This document shows positions 8,093 to 18,374 of a stretch of DNA of 64,000 nucleotides, piece by piece. The translations under genes were made by a program, and so were the position numbers. Source of the stretch: Methylocystis hirsuta (GTDB lineage Bacteria; Pseudomonadota; Alphaproteobacteria; Rhizobiales; Beijerinckiaceae); NCBI RefSeq assembly GCF_003722355.1, contig NZ_QWDD01000003.1, positions 186,001-250,000 on the forward strand. The letters are read 5' to 3'. Every line of letters begins with the position of its first letter. Within the stretch, counting starts at the first letter, position 1. Under the pieces are notes generated by a model. It did no database searches. It was not told where the DNA came from and saw nothing but the letters and a program-made list of their open reading frames with translations.

Positions 8093-8497
8093 ATGTCCGA
8101 ACAGATACTGTCCGAGAAAGCGTCCGACCGATTATCTGACCAACCGGCGGCGGACCGAGCGTCCGGCCGCAAGGCTCTCGCCGCCGGCGGCGTCGCCGCG
8201 ATCCTCGCATCCGCGTGTTGTCTCGGTCCGCTCGTGCTGGTGAGCCTCGGGTTCAGCGGGGCCTGGCTCGGCAATTTCAAGGCGTTCGAGCCATTTCGGC
8301 CGCTTTTCCTCAGCGCCGCCTTCGTTGCGCTGTTCTTCGCCTGGCGTCGCATCTATCGCCCGGCCATGGTCTGCAAACCGGAAGAGGCCTGCGCCGCGCC
8401 GCAGGTGAGGTCGGCCTACAAAGTGACCTTCTGGGGCGTCGCGGCGCTGGTCGGAGGGTCGACCGTTTTTCCCTACGTGCTTCCGCTTTTCTACTGA
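8093..8497 (+). CDS. merT: MerT mercuric ion transporter
   Basis: A 134-residue inner-membrane protein that takes Hg(II) from MerP and passes it to MerA. Three hydrophobic segments are visible. The first contains the vicinal cysteine pair at residues 42-43 (ASACCLGPLVLVSLG). The cytoplasmic loop holds the second pair at residues 94 and 100 (MVCKPEEACAAP). The N-terminal 25 residues before the first helix are longer than in the Tn501 protein. It is co-transcribed with merP, which follows after 17 bases. Confidence 0.9.
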   Translation: MSEQILSEKASDRLSDQPAADRASGRKALAAGGVAAILASACCLGPLVLVSLGFSGAWLGNFKAFEPFRPLFLSAAFVALFFAWRRIYRPAMVCKPEEACAAPQVRSAYKVTFWGVAALVGGSTVFPYVLPLFY

Positions 8498-8514
8498 AAG
8501 AGGACCCCCCAATC

Positions 8515-8793
8515 ATGAAAAAACTCGCCGCGATGATCGCTTTGTCCGCCGTTTTCAGCGCGCCGGCCTGGGCCGCCAGCCAAACGATCACCCTGTCGGT
8601 CTCCGGCATGACCTGCGCCGCCTGCCCAATCACCGTCAAGAAGGCGTTGAGCAAGGTTGAGGGCGTGCAAGCAACCGAGGTGAGCTACGAGAAGAAGGAA
8701 GCTATGGTGACCTATGACGACGCGAAAACAAACGTCGAAGCGCTCACCAAGGCGACCGAAGGGGCCGGTTATCCTTCCGAACTGAAGAAGTGA
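8515..8793 (+). CDS. merP: MerP periplasmic mercury-binding protein
   Basis: A 92-residue periplasmic carrier. A signal peptide (about residues 1-20, ending APAWAA) precedes one heavy-metal-associated domain with the GMTCAAC metal site. The fold and length match MerP. The start has an AGGAC site nine bases upstream. It hands Hg(II) to MerT. Confidence 0.92.
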   Translation: MKKLAAMIALSAVFSAPAWAASQTITLSVSGMTCAACPITVKKALSKVEGVQATEVSYEKKEAMVTYDDAKTNVEALTKATEGAGYPSELKK

Positions 8794-10635
<1,842 letters not shown>

Positions 10636-10638
10636 GCG

Positions 10639-10962
10639 ATGAAAGAACGCATGGCGCCCTGTTGCGTCGACAGCTCTGCCGACTGGCGTCCGCTGAACGC
10701 CGCGCAGCGCTGGGCGCGATTGATCGTTGGCGTCGCGCTACTCTCGCTGGCATTGGCGCTACCGTCGTCAGCCGCCGTTTGGATCGCGCTGGCTATCGTC
10801 GCAGGTTGGCTCGGCGCGACCCATGTCCTCGCGGCGGCGATGGCCTATCCGGGCTGCCCAGAACTGGGGGCGGCGCCCAGTCTTCTGCTCGGCCGCTGGG
10901 TGAAGATCAGCTGCAGCCCTTGGCGATGGTTGGATGCGCGATTTCGCTTGACGGCGCGATGA
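10639..10962 (+). CDS. DUF2892/YgaP-like membrane protein of the mer operon
   Basis: A 107-residue inner-membrane protein three bases downstream of merA. Two hydrophobic helices span about residues 29-72. Cysteines lie in APCCVD near the start, in YPGCPELGA after the helices, and in KISCSPWRW near the end. This layout matches the DUF2892 (YgaP transmembrane domain) family often found near mer and sulfur-transfer genes. The three cysteine sites suggest metal or thiol handling, but no function is proven. Confidence 0.65.
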   Translation: MKERMAPCCVDSSADWRPLNAAQRWARLIVGVALLSLALALPSSAAVWIALAIVAGWLGATHVLAAAMAYPGCPELGAAPSLLLGRWVKISCSPWRWLDARFRLTAR

Positions 10963-11126
10963 GCGCGGACGCAAGTGTTCGGCGCCTTGATGTTCCCCTC
11001 TTTGATGGTCAAGCGGCTTGGTTAGGATCCTCGTCGCGAAACGCGCCGGGCGCGCTAAATGGGGGAGACCGTCATCGAACTCTCCAGAGAGTTCGACGCT
11101 CAGAGATGGCTGAGACAGCACAGGCG

Positions 11127-11742
11127 CATCCGATGGTCCTCATCCACTACGACACGCTAAAGGACGAAGATGCCAAGAGCGCCATCCGGCTCCCGTGATT
11201 GTGCGGATGAGCGACTTTAAAACCAACGAATACGCCAATCTGATCGGCGGCGCCGAGTTCGAGCCTAAGGAAGAAAATCCGATGCTCGGCTTTCGCGGCG
11301 CCGCCCGCTATTATTCTCCGCGCTACCGGGAGGGGTTCGCGCTCGAATGCCGCGCCATCCGCCGCGTGCGGGAGCAGATGGGATTCAAGAATGTCATCGT
11401 CATGATCCCCCTTTCTGCCGTTCAACCAAGGAGGCCGACCGCGTCCTCGAGGTCATGGCAGCCGATGGTTTGAAGCGTGGCGACGACGGCCTTCAGGTCT
11501 ATGTGATATGTGGAATCCCTTCCAACGTGATTTTGGCGAAAGCCTTCGCCGAGCGTTTCGACGACTTCTCGATCGGCAGCAACGACCTGACCCAGCTCAC
11601 GCTCGGCGTCGACCGCGATTCGACAGATTTGGCGAATCTCTTCGACGAACAGGATGAGGCGAGTGAAATGGATGATTCGAACGGTCATCGCCGAAGCCCG
11701 CAAGGCCGGCGCAAAGGTCGGGCTATGCGGACAAGCGCCCAG
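11127..11742 (+). pseudogene. Decayed phosphoenolpyruvate synthase (ppsA) C-terminal part
   Basis: Recognisable pieces of the C-terminal domain of PEP synthase appear in successive frames. They are [15 protein letters not shown] (11127-11198), [16 protein letters not shown] and [14 protein letters not shown] (11196-11411), DDFSIGSNDLTQLTLGVDRD (11412-11660) and KAGAKVGLCGQAPS (to 11742). At least three frameshifts and the missing N-terminal two thirds make it non-functional. It is fused end to end with a dehydrogenase fragment. Confidence 0.8.
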
Positions 11743-11751
11743 TCTGCAATC

Positions 11752-11945
11752 AGCACGACCTGCGCGATCTCGTGGCGGATCATGTGCTGCTTCGAATGCC
11801 GAATGTAATCGTCACGCCGCACAGCGCTTTCAATACAAAGGAAGCCGTAGATCGAATCGTCGAGACCACGGTCGCAAACATCCACGCTTTCCTCGAGGGC
11901 CATCCGCAGAACATCATTAGCAGATCACCATCGCGCATGAATTAA
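11752..11945 (+). pseudogene. C-terminal fragment of a D-2-hydroxyacid dehydrogenase
   Basis: The frame reads HDLRDLVADHVLLRMPNV, then IVTPHSAFNTKEAVDRI, and ends NIISRSPSRMN before TAA. The PHSAFNT segment contains the catalytic His region of D-lactate/2-hydroxyacid dehydrogenases. The N-terminal and NAD-binding parts are missing. It directly follows the ppsA remnant, indicating deletion of the intervening genes. Confidence 0.65.
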
Positions 11946-12673
11946 GCGTCAAGATCTGGATCATCGAGGTCCGCCGGGCTGATGTTGTGGCGAAAGCGGG
12001 AGGCTTTGAGTCTTGCGGATGCTGATCGAGCTCGAGGGTGTTGATGCGCGCCAGCGGGAGACTGGTTGTTGTCTCGCTCGGAATTTTTCGTGGTCCGTGA
12101 TGATCGTATGCGCCCGACAAGGACCGCTTTCCGAAGCCCCTGGATGTAGGACATTGTGACAATTCCTAAGGATAGTCACAGTACCATGAAGCGGATCGAC
12201 GCCTTCACATCTGTTGAGCGACACCGCCGTTGGCGCGCCGCTGAATTCCGGGTCGCCGCCGACACGATCGGCGGCTTGATGGATGCGACAAGCGCCAGCG
12301 CCCGGCTGCTTCTTCCTCACCGGAGGGTTACCTTTGTACTTGCCGACGCCCTGCAATGTAACTCCATACTCAAGACAAAACGCGCGCATCTGGCAGATCA
12401 CGCGTGTGCGCTGGGCGACGAGTCGATCCCGCCCCCGGTGCAGCGCTTGGAGGTTGATCTGATCGGGGGTGTGCGCTTGGACAAAACGCAGCCACGCACA
12501 TCATGAGGCGATGCGCGGCCTCGATTGCGTTCTCGTCTTCCAGGTGTTCAAGGCGTGACGCTACAAATGGGGGGTCCTAATAGCGCCTTTCACGATGTCG
12601 TTGTGAGCTCGTCACAACGACATGAGCCGCCATTCACTCTCTTCGCGCAAGCGGCGCCTTCGACGAGTCGATC
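11946..12673. other. Rearranged region with insertion-sequence debris
   Basis: No intact gene. The plus strand at about 12187-12240 encodes KRIDAFTSVERHRRW, reminiscent of the start of an IS66-type helper protein (weak). An IS110 piece lies on the minus strand (listed separately). The remaining sequence has only short overlapping frames. Confidence 0.4.
12330..12495 (-). pseudogene. Internal fragment of an IS110-family transposase
   Basis: The minus-strand frame encodes WLRFVQAHTPDQINLQALHR and GRDRLVAQRTRVICQMRAF. This matches the middle of IS110/IS1111 transposases, between the N-terminal RuvC-like domain and the C-terminal domain. Homology fades after CLEYGVTLQG. No start, ends or inverted repeats are recognisable. 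Confidence 0.55.
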
Positions 12674-13540
12674 TCAATCGGTTGACTTGGCAGGCGTTTC
12701 CACAGAGGCGATGGACGACAGCGGCTTCATTGCCCGCCAAAGGGTTAACGACTTCCGCCACCGCCCCTCGACTGTCACAGGTTCAAACCCAGCCTCGCGC
12801 AGATAGATCGGTAGCTTCCCTTCAAAGGCGTCGGCCGAGGTCCCCACGTACGACAGCAGCCACAGGACGATCCGCCACAGCACGCTGTCGGAGCGGTCTA
12901 AGTCGACTATGATCAACCGCCCGCCCGGCCGAAGGACACGGCCGATTTCCTTTAGGCCGCTTCGCTTCACTTCGGCGGGCAGGTGATGGAGGACCAAGCT
13001 CAACAGCGCCAAGTCGAAGCTGGCGTCCTCGAAAGGAAGCTTCTCGACAGCGGCCAACTCGAAGGCCGCCCCGCTTCCATCCCGGGCAGCATTACGGCGG
13101 GCGATCCCTATCATCCTGGGACCAGGGTCGAAGCCGATGACTTGACCCGAAGAGCCGACCGCCTCGGCGGCAAGACGGGTCCATACGCCGGTTCCGCAAC
13201 CGGCGTCGAGGACGCGCTCGCCGGCCTTTAGGGCAGCCACCTCGAGAATTTGCCTCCGGAAGGCGCGACCCAACCCGAGCAACGTGCACAAACGGTCGTA
13301 GAAGGGCGCGATCCACTCGATGGTCATGCCATCGGTCTCCGGCGCTAGCTCACTTCCGGCCTCCGGTTGGGACCAACTGAAAATCAAACCCCATAATATG
13401 ACGAGCGGACATCCAAGCAGCGCCGTAACAGCCAATGCATGCCACCAGGTGAGTCCGAAAGCGAGCAGAATGCCGACGGCGAGCGCCAAGGATAGTATCG
13501 GGTAGAGCCAGGCGTGGTCGCGTCTCGATGTTCTCCGCAT
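12674..13540 (-). CDS. Membrane-anchored class I SAM-dependent methyltransferase
   Basis: 288 residues. Two N-terminal hydrophobic helices (about residues 13-54) are followed by a soluble Rossmann methyltransferase domain. Motif I is VLDAGCGTGVWTRLA, the acidic loop follows in IGFDPGPRMIG, and later motifs are FEDASFDLALLSLVLHHLP and LKEIGRVLRPGGRLIIVDL. The resemblance is to UbiE/Methyltransf_11 enzymes. The substrate is unknown; the anchor suggests a lipid or membrane-associated target. The gene stands alone among remnants and appears intact. Confidence 0.8.
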   Translation of the reverse strand: MRRTSRRDHAWLYPILSLALAVGILLAFGLTWWHALAVTALLGCPLVILWGLIFSWSQPEAGSELAPETDGMTIEWIAPFYDRLCTLLGLGRAFRRQILEVAALKAGERVLDAGCGTGVWTRLAAEAVGSSGQVIGFDPGPRMIGIARRNAARDGSGAAFELAAVEKLPFEDASFDLALLSLVLHHLPAEVKRSGLKEIGRVLRPGGRLIIVDLDRSDSVLWRIVLWLLSYVGTSADAFEGKLPIYLREAGFEPVTVEGRWRKSLTLWRAMKPLSSIASVETPAKSTD

Positions 13541-13894
13541 GTCGTTTGCCCCATCACGTTTTGAAAACCTGCTCCAGTTTCAGCGGCCCAATCTCGCTAT
13601 CATACAACAGGGGCTTGATGAATGCCGGCAGCGACGATCGGGTTTCGGGACAATCGGGGCTACACGCCCTCTCGCGGCAGCCTGCTTATCGATGGCTTTC
13701 ATGGTCGAACCGGCCATCCATTCCCCGAGGCCGGCGTGTGCGCCCGCACCATGGCCATGAACATGTCCCGCGATCGAGAAGCGCTTCGAAGAGCCTTCCT
13801 CTGAATAGTGGTTCGATCGATGTAGCCGCGAGCGCCTCGGGCGGCGTGGCGAGCATATAAGCCAAAACAGTCCGGTTTTGCTGCGAAACCGGAA
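13541..13894. other. Uncertain region, probably decayed coding sequence
   Basis: The minus strand is open over 13686-14057 and includes a coding-like run (NRTVLAYMLATPPEALAATS). I cannot assign it to a family. It continues the region downstream of the GH15 fragment and may be a rearranged gene. Confidence 0.3.
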
Positions 13895-14086
13895 TCAATG
13901 CCCCTCTACCGATTGTTTCGGCGAAGCGAAAGTAAAACTGTGCCGCTCCGCTGGCCGAATGGTCCGCCCAAAATGGCGGTGAACTTTGACGAGTTCGATT
14001 GCTGAAACCGCCCTGAGCATGGCGGCGGCGGAGAGCAGATATTGCCGCTTCATCCATTCCAAAAGCGTGTCCGCATTATCGCTCAT
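13895..14086 (-). pseudogene. N-terminal remnant of a GH15-type glucoamylase gene
   Basis: The 63-residue frame reads ADTLLEWMKRQYLLSAAAML and ELVKVHRHFGRTIRPAE. It parallels the corresponding start at 42.6 kb (ADTLLDWMTRQRQFSAATML). Similarity is lost after GRTIRPA, where the other copy continues into the catalytic region. It follows the truncated glycoamylase as in the other locus, so this is a degraded duplicate of the same gene pair. Confidence 0.6.
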
Positions 14087-14130
14087 CGCATTTTCTTTGA
14101 CCGCCGGCTTTTATGGCTCCCTGCGGGGTC

Positions 14131-14823
14131 CTATTTGAGATGCGGGCTTTGAAATCCGAGCCGACGCAATCCGACCTGCACATCGGGATCCTTCATGAAA
14201 AGATTCCACAGCAGACCCGTGCGGTGATTTTCGATCATCGCGACGATAGGTCCCTGGTCGATTGCAAGATAGGTATGGGAGAACCAATCGGCGTCCTCGC
14301 TGAACGCATCGGTAAAACCAAAACGACCCCAAAGCCTGTCGCCGAGTCTATCGTAAAAATGCCGCATGGCGCGAAGCGCCGCTTCCGGCGCATATGGGAA
14401 GCTCGACAATGCCGCGGTCGGCGCAATCACGCCATTGTCCTCATCCGGCGCACGCCGCTTGCAACATTGCACACTGACGTGCCCGCTCCCGCACGCGTGA
14501 GCGCATTTATCGTCTCCCGGCGCGTGAACGTAGTAACCCCCGGGATCGTCGCTCGCCGTGAGGCCCCAGCAGGACGGTCCATAACCCTTGTGATTCCCGG
14601 GATTGCGGACACAATGTTCAATATTGATCCGCACATGATGCGTATTCTGTCGCCAGTAGTTGGCGTAGACATCCTCAAGCCCACGCGGATCAAGGCCACA
14701 GAAGGAATAATGGCAAAAGAACCAGGGCCCGCCGTAAGGAGGGCCGAGCGGCAGTTCGATACCGTAATAAGAATGGCCGTTCAAAAAGCTCCGGCTCATT
14801 GGCGACGCGAACGATAGCGCCAT
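14131..14823 (-). pseudogene. C-terminal half of a glycoamylase-like protein, duplicate of the 42.6 kb gene
   Basis: From SRSFLNGHSYY onward this 230-residue frame is nearly identical to the C-terminal part of the gene at 42625-44067. Shared segments include ELPLGPPYGGP, SFCGLDPRGL, LTASDDPGGYYVHAPG and PTAALSSFPYAPEAAL. About 250 N-terminal residues present in the full-length copy are missing. The first dozen residues (ALSFASPM) belong to unrelated sequence. The family (glycoamylase-like domain) acts on polysaccharides, but this copy is presumably inactive. Confidence 0.75.
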
Positions 14824-14937
14824 CGTTTGATGGTTGCGCGAATACAGAAGCCCATGTCAGCCCTCTGGCCGAATGAGCGCGCCAAAATCGCCATGTCGCG
14901 CGAGATGCGCGACGACAGCCAGGCGGCCGGAGTTATC

Positions 14938-15714
14938 TCAGGATATAATCACGCCTTTTGTCAGGAGAAGCTCATCGAAGAGAAAGACTTGATTGGGATC
15001 AGGAAATTCGCCATGGCCGCCTTTGCCGGCGTATTCACAGCGCGATAAGAGATCGCGAATGATATTAAGACGCGCGGATTTTTTGTCGTCGGCTTTCACA
15101 AGCGTCCAAGGGGCGAACACGCTGTGCGTTCTCAGGAGCATCTCGTTGCGCGCTTGCGAATAATCCTTCCAGTGGCTTAGCGCCTTTTCATCGACGGGAC
15201 TAATTTTCCACTGGCGCAACGGGTCTTCTCGTCGGCGCTTGAGCCGCCTTTCCTGTTCGTCACGGCTGATGTCGAGATAATATTTGATGATCGTGACGCC
15301 GCAATGGACGAGCAATTGCTCATATATCGGCACTGCGTGCACGAACTGCTCATATTCTTCATTCGTGCAGAAGCCCATGACACGTTCGACGCCAGCACGA
15401 TTGTACCAGCTGCGGTTGAAGATCACGATCTCGCCGCTACTCGGCAAATGTGGCACATAGCGTTGAAAATACCAGGATCTTCGATCCTGGTCTGAGAGCT
15501 TGCCGAGCGCGACGATTCGCGATTCGCGCGGACTGAGATGCTCGGTGATGCGCTTGGCCGTCCCGTCTTTGCCGGCCGCGTCCCGGCCTTCCAAAATGAC
15601 CAGTATCTTGCGATCGTTTTCGATAACGTGCTTGTGGAATTTGGCGAGCTCCACCTGCGCCTTGTGCAACGCCTTTCGGTATGCGTCGTTTTCCGAAGTA
15701 TTATTCTCAGTCAT
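14938..15714 (-). CDS. ppk2: Polyphosphate kinase 2
   Basis: 258 residues from the internal ATG (MTENNTSEN); an in-frame ATG at 15753 would add 13 residues. PPK2 moves phosphate between polyphosphate and nucleotides. The Walker A motif is LEGRDAAGKDGTAKRI, the lid region is YVPHLPSSGEIVIFNRSWYN, and the Walker B-like Asp lies in IIKYYLDISRDEQERR. C-terminal conserved segments (WKDYSQARNEML, APWTLVKADDKKSARLN) are present. Length and motifs are those of a single-domain PPK2. It appears intact and stands alone. Confidence 0.92.
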   Translation of the reverse strand: MTENNTSENDAYRKALHKAQVELAKFHKHVIENDRKILVILEGRDAAGKDGTAKRITEHLSPRESRIVALGKLSDQDRRSWYFQRYVPHLPSSGEIVIFNRSWYNRAGVERVMGFCTNEEYEQFVHAVPIYEQLLVHCGVTIIKYYLDISRDEQERRLKRRREDPLRQWKISPVDEKALSHWKDYSQARNEMLLRTHSVFAPWTLVKADDKKSARLNIIRDLLSRCEYAGKGGHGEFPDPNQVFLFDELLLTKGVIIS

Positions 15715-15892
15715 GCGAATTGTCACTTTGGCCGAGCCAAACGAGGAGCGCAACAGGAACGCGCCTAAAATTTAAGCGATGATCCTCAAATTTCACCGGG
15801 CCTACAAATTCGAGTCGACAATGGGCGACGCGGCAAGAACGATGGCTCGGATTGAATCGGGACGCGACTGCAATTATATTGCTAAAAACTCT

Positions 15893-16249
15893 ATGAGTTT
15901 GGCGAACATGTCTCGTTGGGCACAATCATTTGTCGTCCTCCTCACCTTGCTGGTCGTATTGACTAGCGGCTTGAGCGGCGCTTGGGGGTCCAAAGCCCAC
16001 CAGTGTGATGGCATGGTTGGCATAATGAATATGAATATGGATGATTGCCTCGAAAGCATGAATGATGACGACGCCGGCGCTCTCGGCTGCGCGACGCTGA
16101 CGTGCGGGCTGACGCAAACCATCCTGCCGCCGCACGAAACCGTTATTACTTCGATAATTGCGACGTGTGCATCGCTGTTGACGCCGCGCGACGACCATGA
16201 ACGCTGCGGCCTTTCTGGCCCGCCGGACCTTCGGCCTCCAATCGCCTAA
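15893..16249 (+). CDS. Exported Met/Cys-containing hypothetical protein
   Basis: 118 residues from ATG 15893; in-frame ATGs upstream (15779) give a less signal-like N-terminus. A hydrophobic stretch (FVVLLTLLVVLTSGLSGAWG) serves as a signal peptide. The mature part contains a methionine-rich stretch (GIMNMNMDDCLESMND) and several cysteines (GCATLTCG). Met and Cys clusters in an exported protein next to copper efflux genes suggest metal binding (inferred). Not recognised as a named family. Confidence 0.45.
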   Translation: MSLANMSRWAQSFVVLLTLLVVLTSGLSGAWGSKAHQCDGMVGIMNMNMDDCLESMNDDDAGALGCATLTCGLTQTILPPHETVITSIIATCASLLTPRDDHERCGLSGPPDLRPPIA

Positions 16250-16647
16250 CGCCGCAATAGTCGGCCGCAGTAGCGCGACGCCGGACGTCGGACGCACCCG
16301 TGGGCGCGTCCCGCCAAAGCGGCGCGCGAGCTGGGACGCTGCGGGACAGCCCTGAACCAAAGATCACAAGCCGCCTTATTCATGCTTTCTGCGCAATAAT
16401 ACGCGTCAGGAGAATGAGTATCTGTGCGAGATGTGCTCTACATACTACTTTGTAATTATTTTTGTTTGACGGCATTGACTCGTTTCATACTCGACTTTAC
16501 TATGTATTATTGGCGGCGTCGGCTATTATCAGCGCCCACTATTGGAGGAGACATGGGTCCCTACGTTCCGCCCACGCACGCTCTCGCCTTCACACGGGAT
16601 GCCGGGGCGTCGAGAGACAGGCGCCTTCCCCCCGGCTGGTCCAATTG
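16250..16647. other. Intergenic region with an AT-rich patch
   Basis: Bases 16420-16545 are clearly richer in A and T than the surroundings and may hold a promoter. A 31-residue frame at 16553-16648 has a strong GGAGGAG site (MGPYVPPTHALAF...) but no recognisable product. It could be the displaced start of the channel gene that follows. Confidence 0.35.
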
Positions 16648-16959
16648 ACCAGGGCCGGCGCCGCGCAGATGCAATACGACGCCATTCGAATCCGGCTCGA
16701 TAGCGACGTCGCGGAAGCGTGGTTGGGACTTGGAGCCGTGCGCAAGACGATCCGCATCGTCGAACAGCGTCAGGTTCCGCCGGCTTGTTTGTCAGTCGAG
16801 ACCGCCGCAAGCAGCTTTCAAACCGGCACAACCGATCTCGCCGCAGTCTTAAATGCAGAATGTCAGCTCCGTGCGGTCAAATTCGAACTGTTGAAGCTCA
16901 AGGTGGATGTACAGGCGAGATATGCCGAACTCGAACGTCTGGCAGGAGGCTCGCTATGA
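16648..16959 (+). pseudogene. C-terminal remnant of a CusC/TolC-type outer-membrane channel
   Basis: The frame over about 100 residues (AGAAQMQYDAIRIRLDSDVA, then QFGTGTT-like SFQTGTTDLAAVLNAE, then QARYAELERLAGGSL) matches the last part of CusC/TolC-family channels. The remaining three quarters of the protein are absent upstream. Its stop overlaps the cusB start as ATGA, so an ancestral cusCBA operon lost most of cusC. Confidence 0.75.
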
Positions 16960-18374
16960 CGCGGCGTTACGTCATTCTTCTCCTGGGCATTGCGGTCTTC
17001 GCGGCGGTCTTCGCGCGCTTGGTCGAAGGGCGTTTTCCATGGTCTGCCCCTTCGGAGACGCCTCGCGCGATTCCGAATGTCTCGGACGGTGCGCCTGCAT
17101 CGACAGGGCCGATCATTTACTACCGCGACCCTGATGGTCGTCCGGCTTATTCGCTCGCGCCTAAAAAGACATCGGCCGGGAAGGATTATCTGCCGGAGCG
17201 CGCGAGCGAAGAAGTAAGCTTCGAAGACAAGCCGCCACTCGTACCTGCCGCGAGGGGAGAGCGGCGCGTGCGCTTCTATCGCAATCCGATGGGCCTGCCC
17301 GACACCTCGTCCGTTCCAAAGAAGGATTCGATGGGAATGGATTACATTCCCGTCTATGAGGACGAGTCACAGGACGCATCAACTGTCACGATTAGCCCTG
17401 GCAAACTGCAAAAGACGGGCGTTCGCTCAGAGCCCGTCGAGCGCCGGACGCTGAGCGTCCCTGTTCGAGCGACGGGCAGGATCGAGTTCGACCCGCGCCG
17501 TATCTCGATCGTCTCCTTGCGCTTCGAGGGCTTCATCGAATCGGTCGAGAAGTTCGTGGAAGGCGATTACGTCCGCAAGGGCCAGCCGCTCATGCGCATC
17601 TATGGCCCCAATGTTTCAAGCGCGGCGGCCGAATATGTCGCCGTCCTCAAAACGCGACGGGGCGAAGCAATCGAGGCGGCGGGCATTGAGGCTGCGAGGC
17701 TGCGACTCCGCAACCTCGGTCTTGATGACGACGCTATTGCAGCGATAGCGCGCGCGCGTAGCGTCCCGCATCATATTCTCTGGCGGGCGCCGCAGGACGG
17801 ACACATCCTCGAGCGGACTGCGCTCAACGGCATGCGCGCAGCACCCGGCGACATGCTGTTTCGTATCGTCGACCATTCCGTGGTCTGGGTGCTGGCTGAC
17901 ATCGCCGAGCGGGACATCGCCTTGATCGCGCCCGGACAAAAGGTCGACGTAAGACCAAGGGCTTACCCCGATCGAGCCTTCAAGGGGCAGGTCGCGCTGA
18001 TTTATCCCCATCTCAACATGGAGACGCGCACGGCGCGTGTCAGGATCGAACTGCCAAACCCCGACGGACTGCTGCGGGGAGATATGTATGCCGACGTCGA
18101 CATCGCCGCCGGCGGCAACGAGAAGGCGCTTACTGTCCCCGAAAGCGCGGTCATCGACACGGGCAAGCGGCAAGTGGCGATTGTCGACAAGGGCGAAGGG
18201 CGTTTCGAGCCGCGCGAAGTCAAAATCGGCCGACGCGGCGAAGGCTTCGTCGAAATCAAGAGCGGCGTAAACGAAAACGAACGCGTCGTCACGGCCGCAA
18301 ACTTCCTTATCGACGCCGAAAGCAACCTGAAGGCGGCGTTGCGAGCTCTCGATCAAGGGGAGGCTGGCAAGTGA
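16956..18374 (+). CDS. cusB: CusB-type periplasmic adaptor with two metal-binding repeats
   Basis: 472 residues. It bridges an inner-membrane RND pump and an outer-membrane channel. An N-terminal anchor or signal (YVILLLGIAVFAAVFA) is followed by two heavy-metal-binding repeats: IIYYRDPDGRPAYSLAPKK and VRFYRNPMGLPDTSSVPKKD with SMGMDYIPVYED. The HlyD-type barrel-sandwich and beta-barrel domains follow (RIEFDPRRISIVSLRFEG, GHILERTALNGMRAAPGD). The first repeat differs from the second in lacking the MGMDYIP methionines. ATGA overlaps join it to the channel remnant upstream and cusA downstream. Confidence 0.88.
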   Translation: MTRRYVILLLGIAVFAAVFARLVEGRFPWSAPSETPRAIPNVSDGAPASTGPIIYYRDPDGRPAYSLAPKKTSAGKDYLPERASEEVSFEDKPPLVPAARGERRVRFYRNPMGLPDTSSVPKKDSMGMDYIPVYEDESQDASTVTISPGKLQKTGVRSEPVERRTLSVPVRATGRIEFDPRRISIVSLRFEGFIESVEKFVEGDYVRKGQPLMRIYGPNVSSAAAEYVAVLKTRRGEAIEAAGIEAARLRLRNLGLDDDAIAAIARARSVPHHILWRAPQDGHILERTALNGMRAAPGDMLFRIVDHSVVWVLADIAERDIALIAPGQKVDVRPRAYPDRAFKGQVALIYPHLNMETRTARVRIELPNPDGLLRGDMYADVDIAAGGNEKALTVPESAVIDTGKRQVAIVDKGEGRFEPREVKIGRRGEGFVEIKSGVNENERVVTAANFLIDAESNLKAALRALDQGEAGK

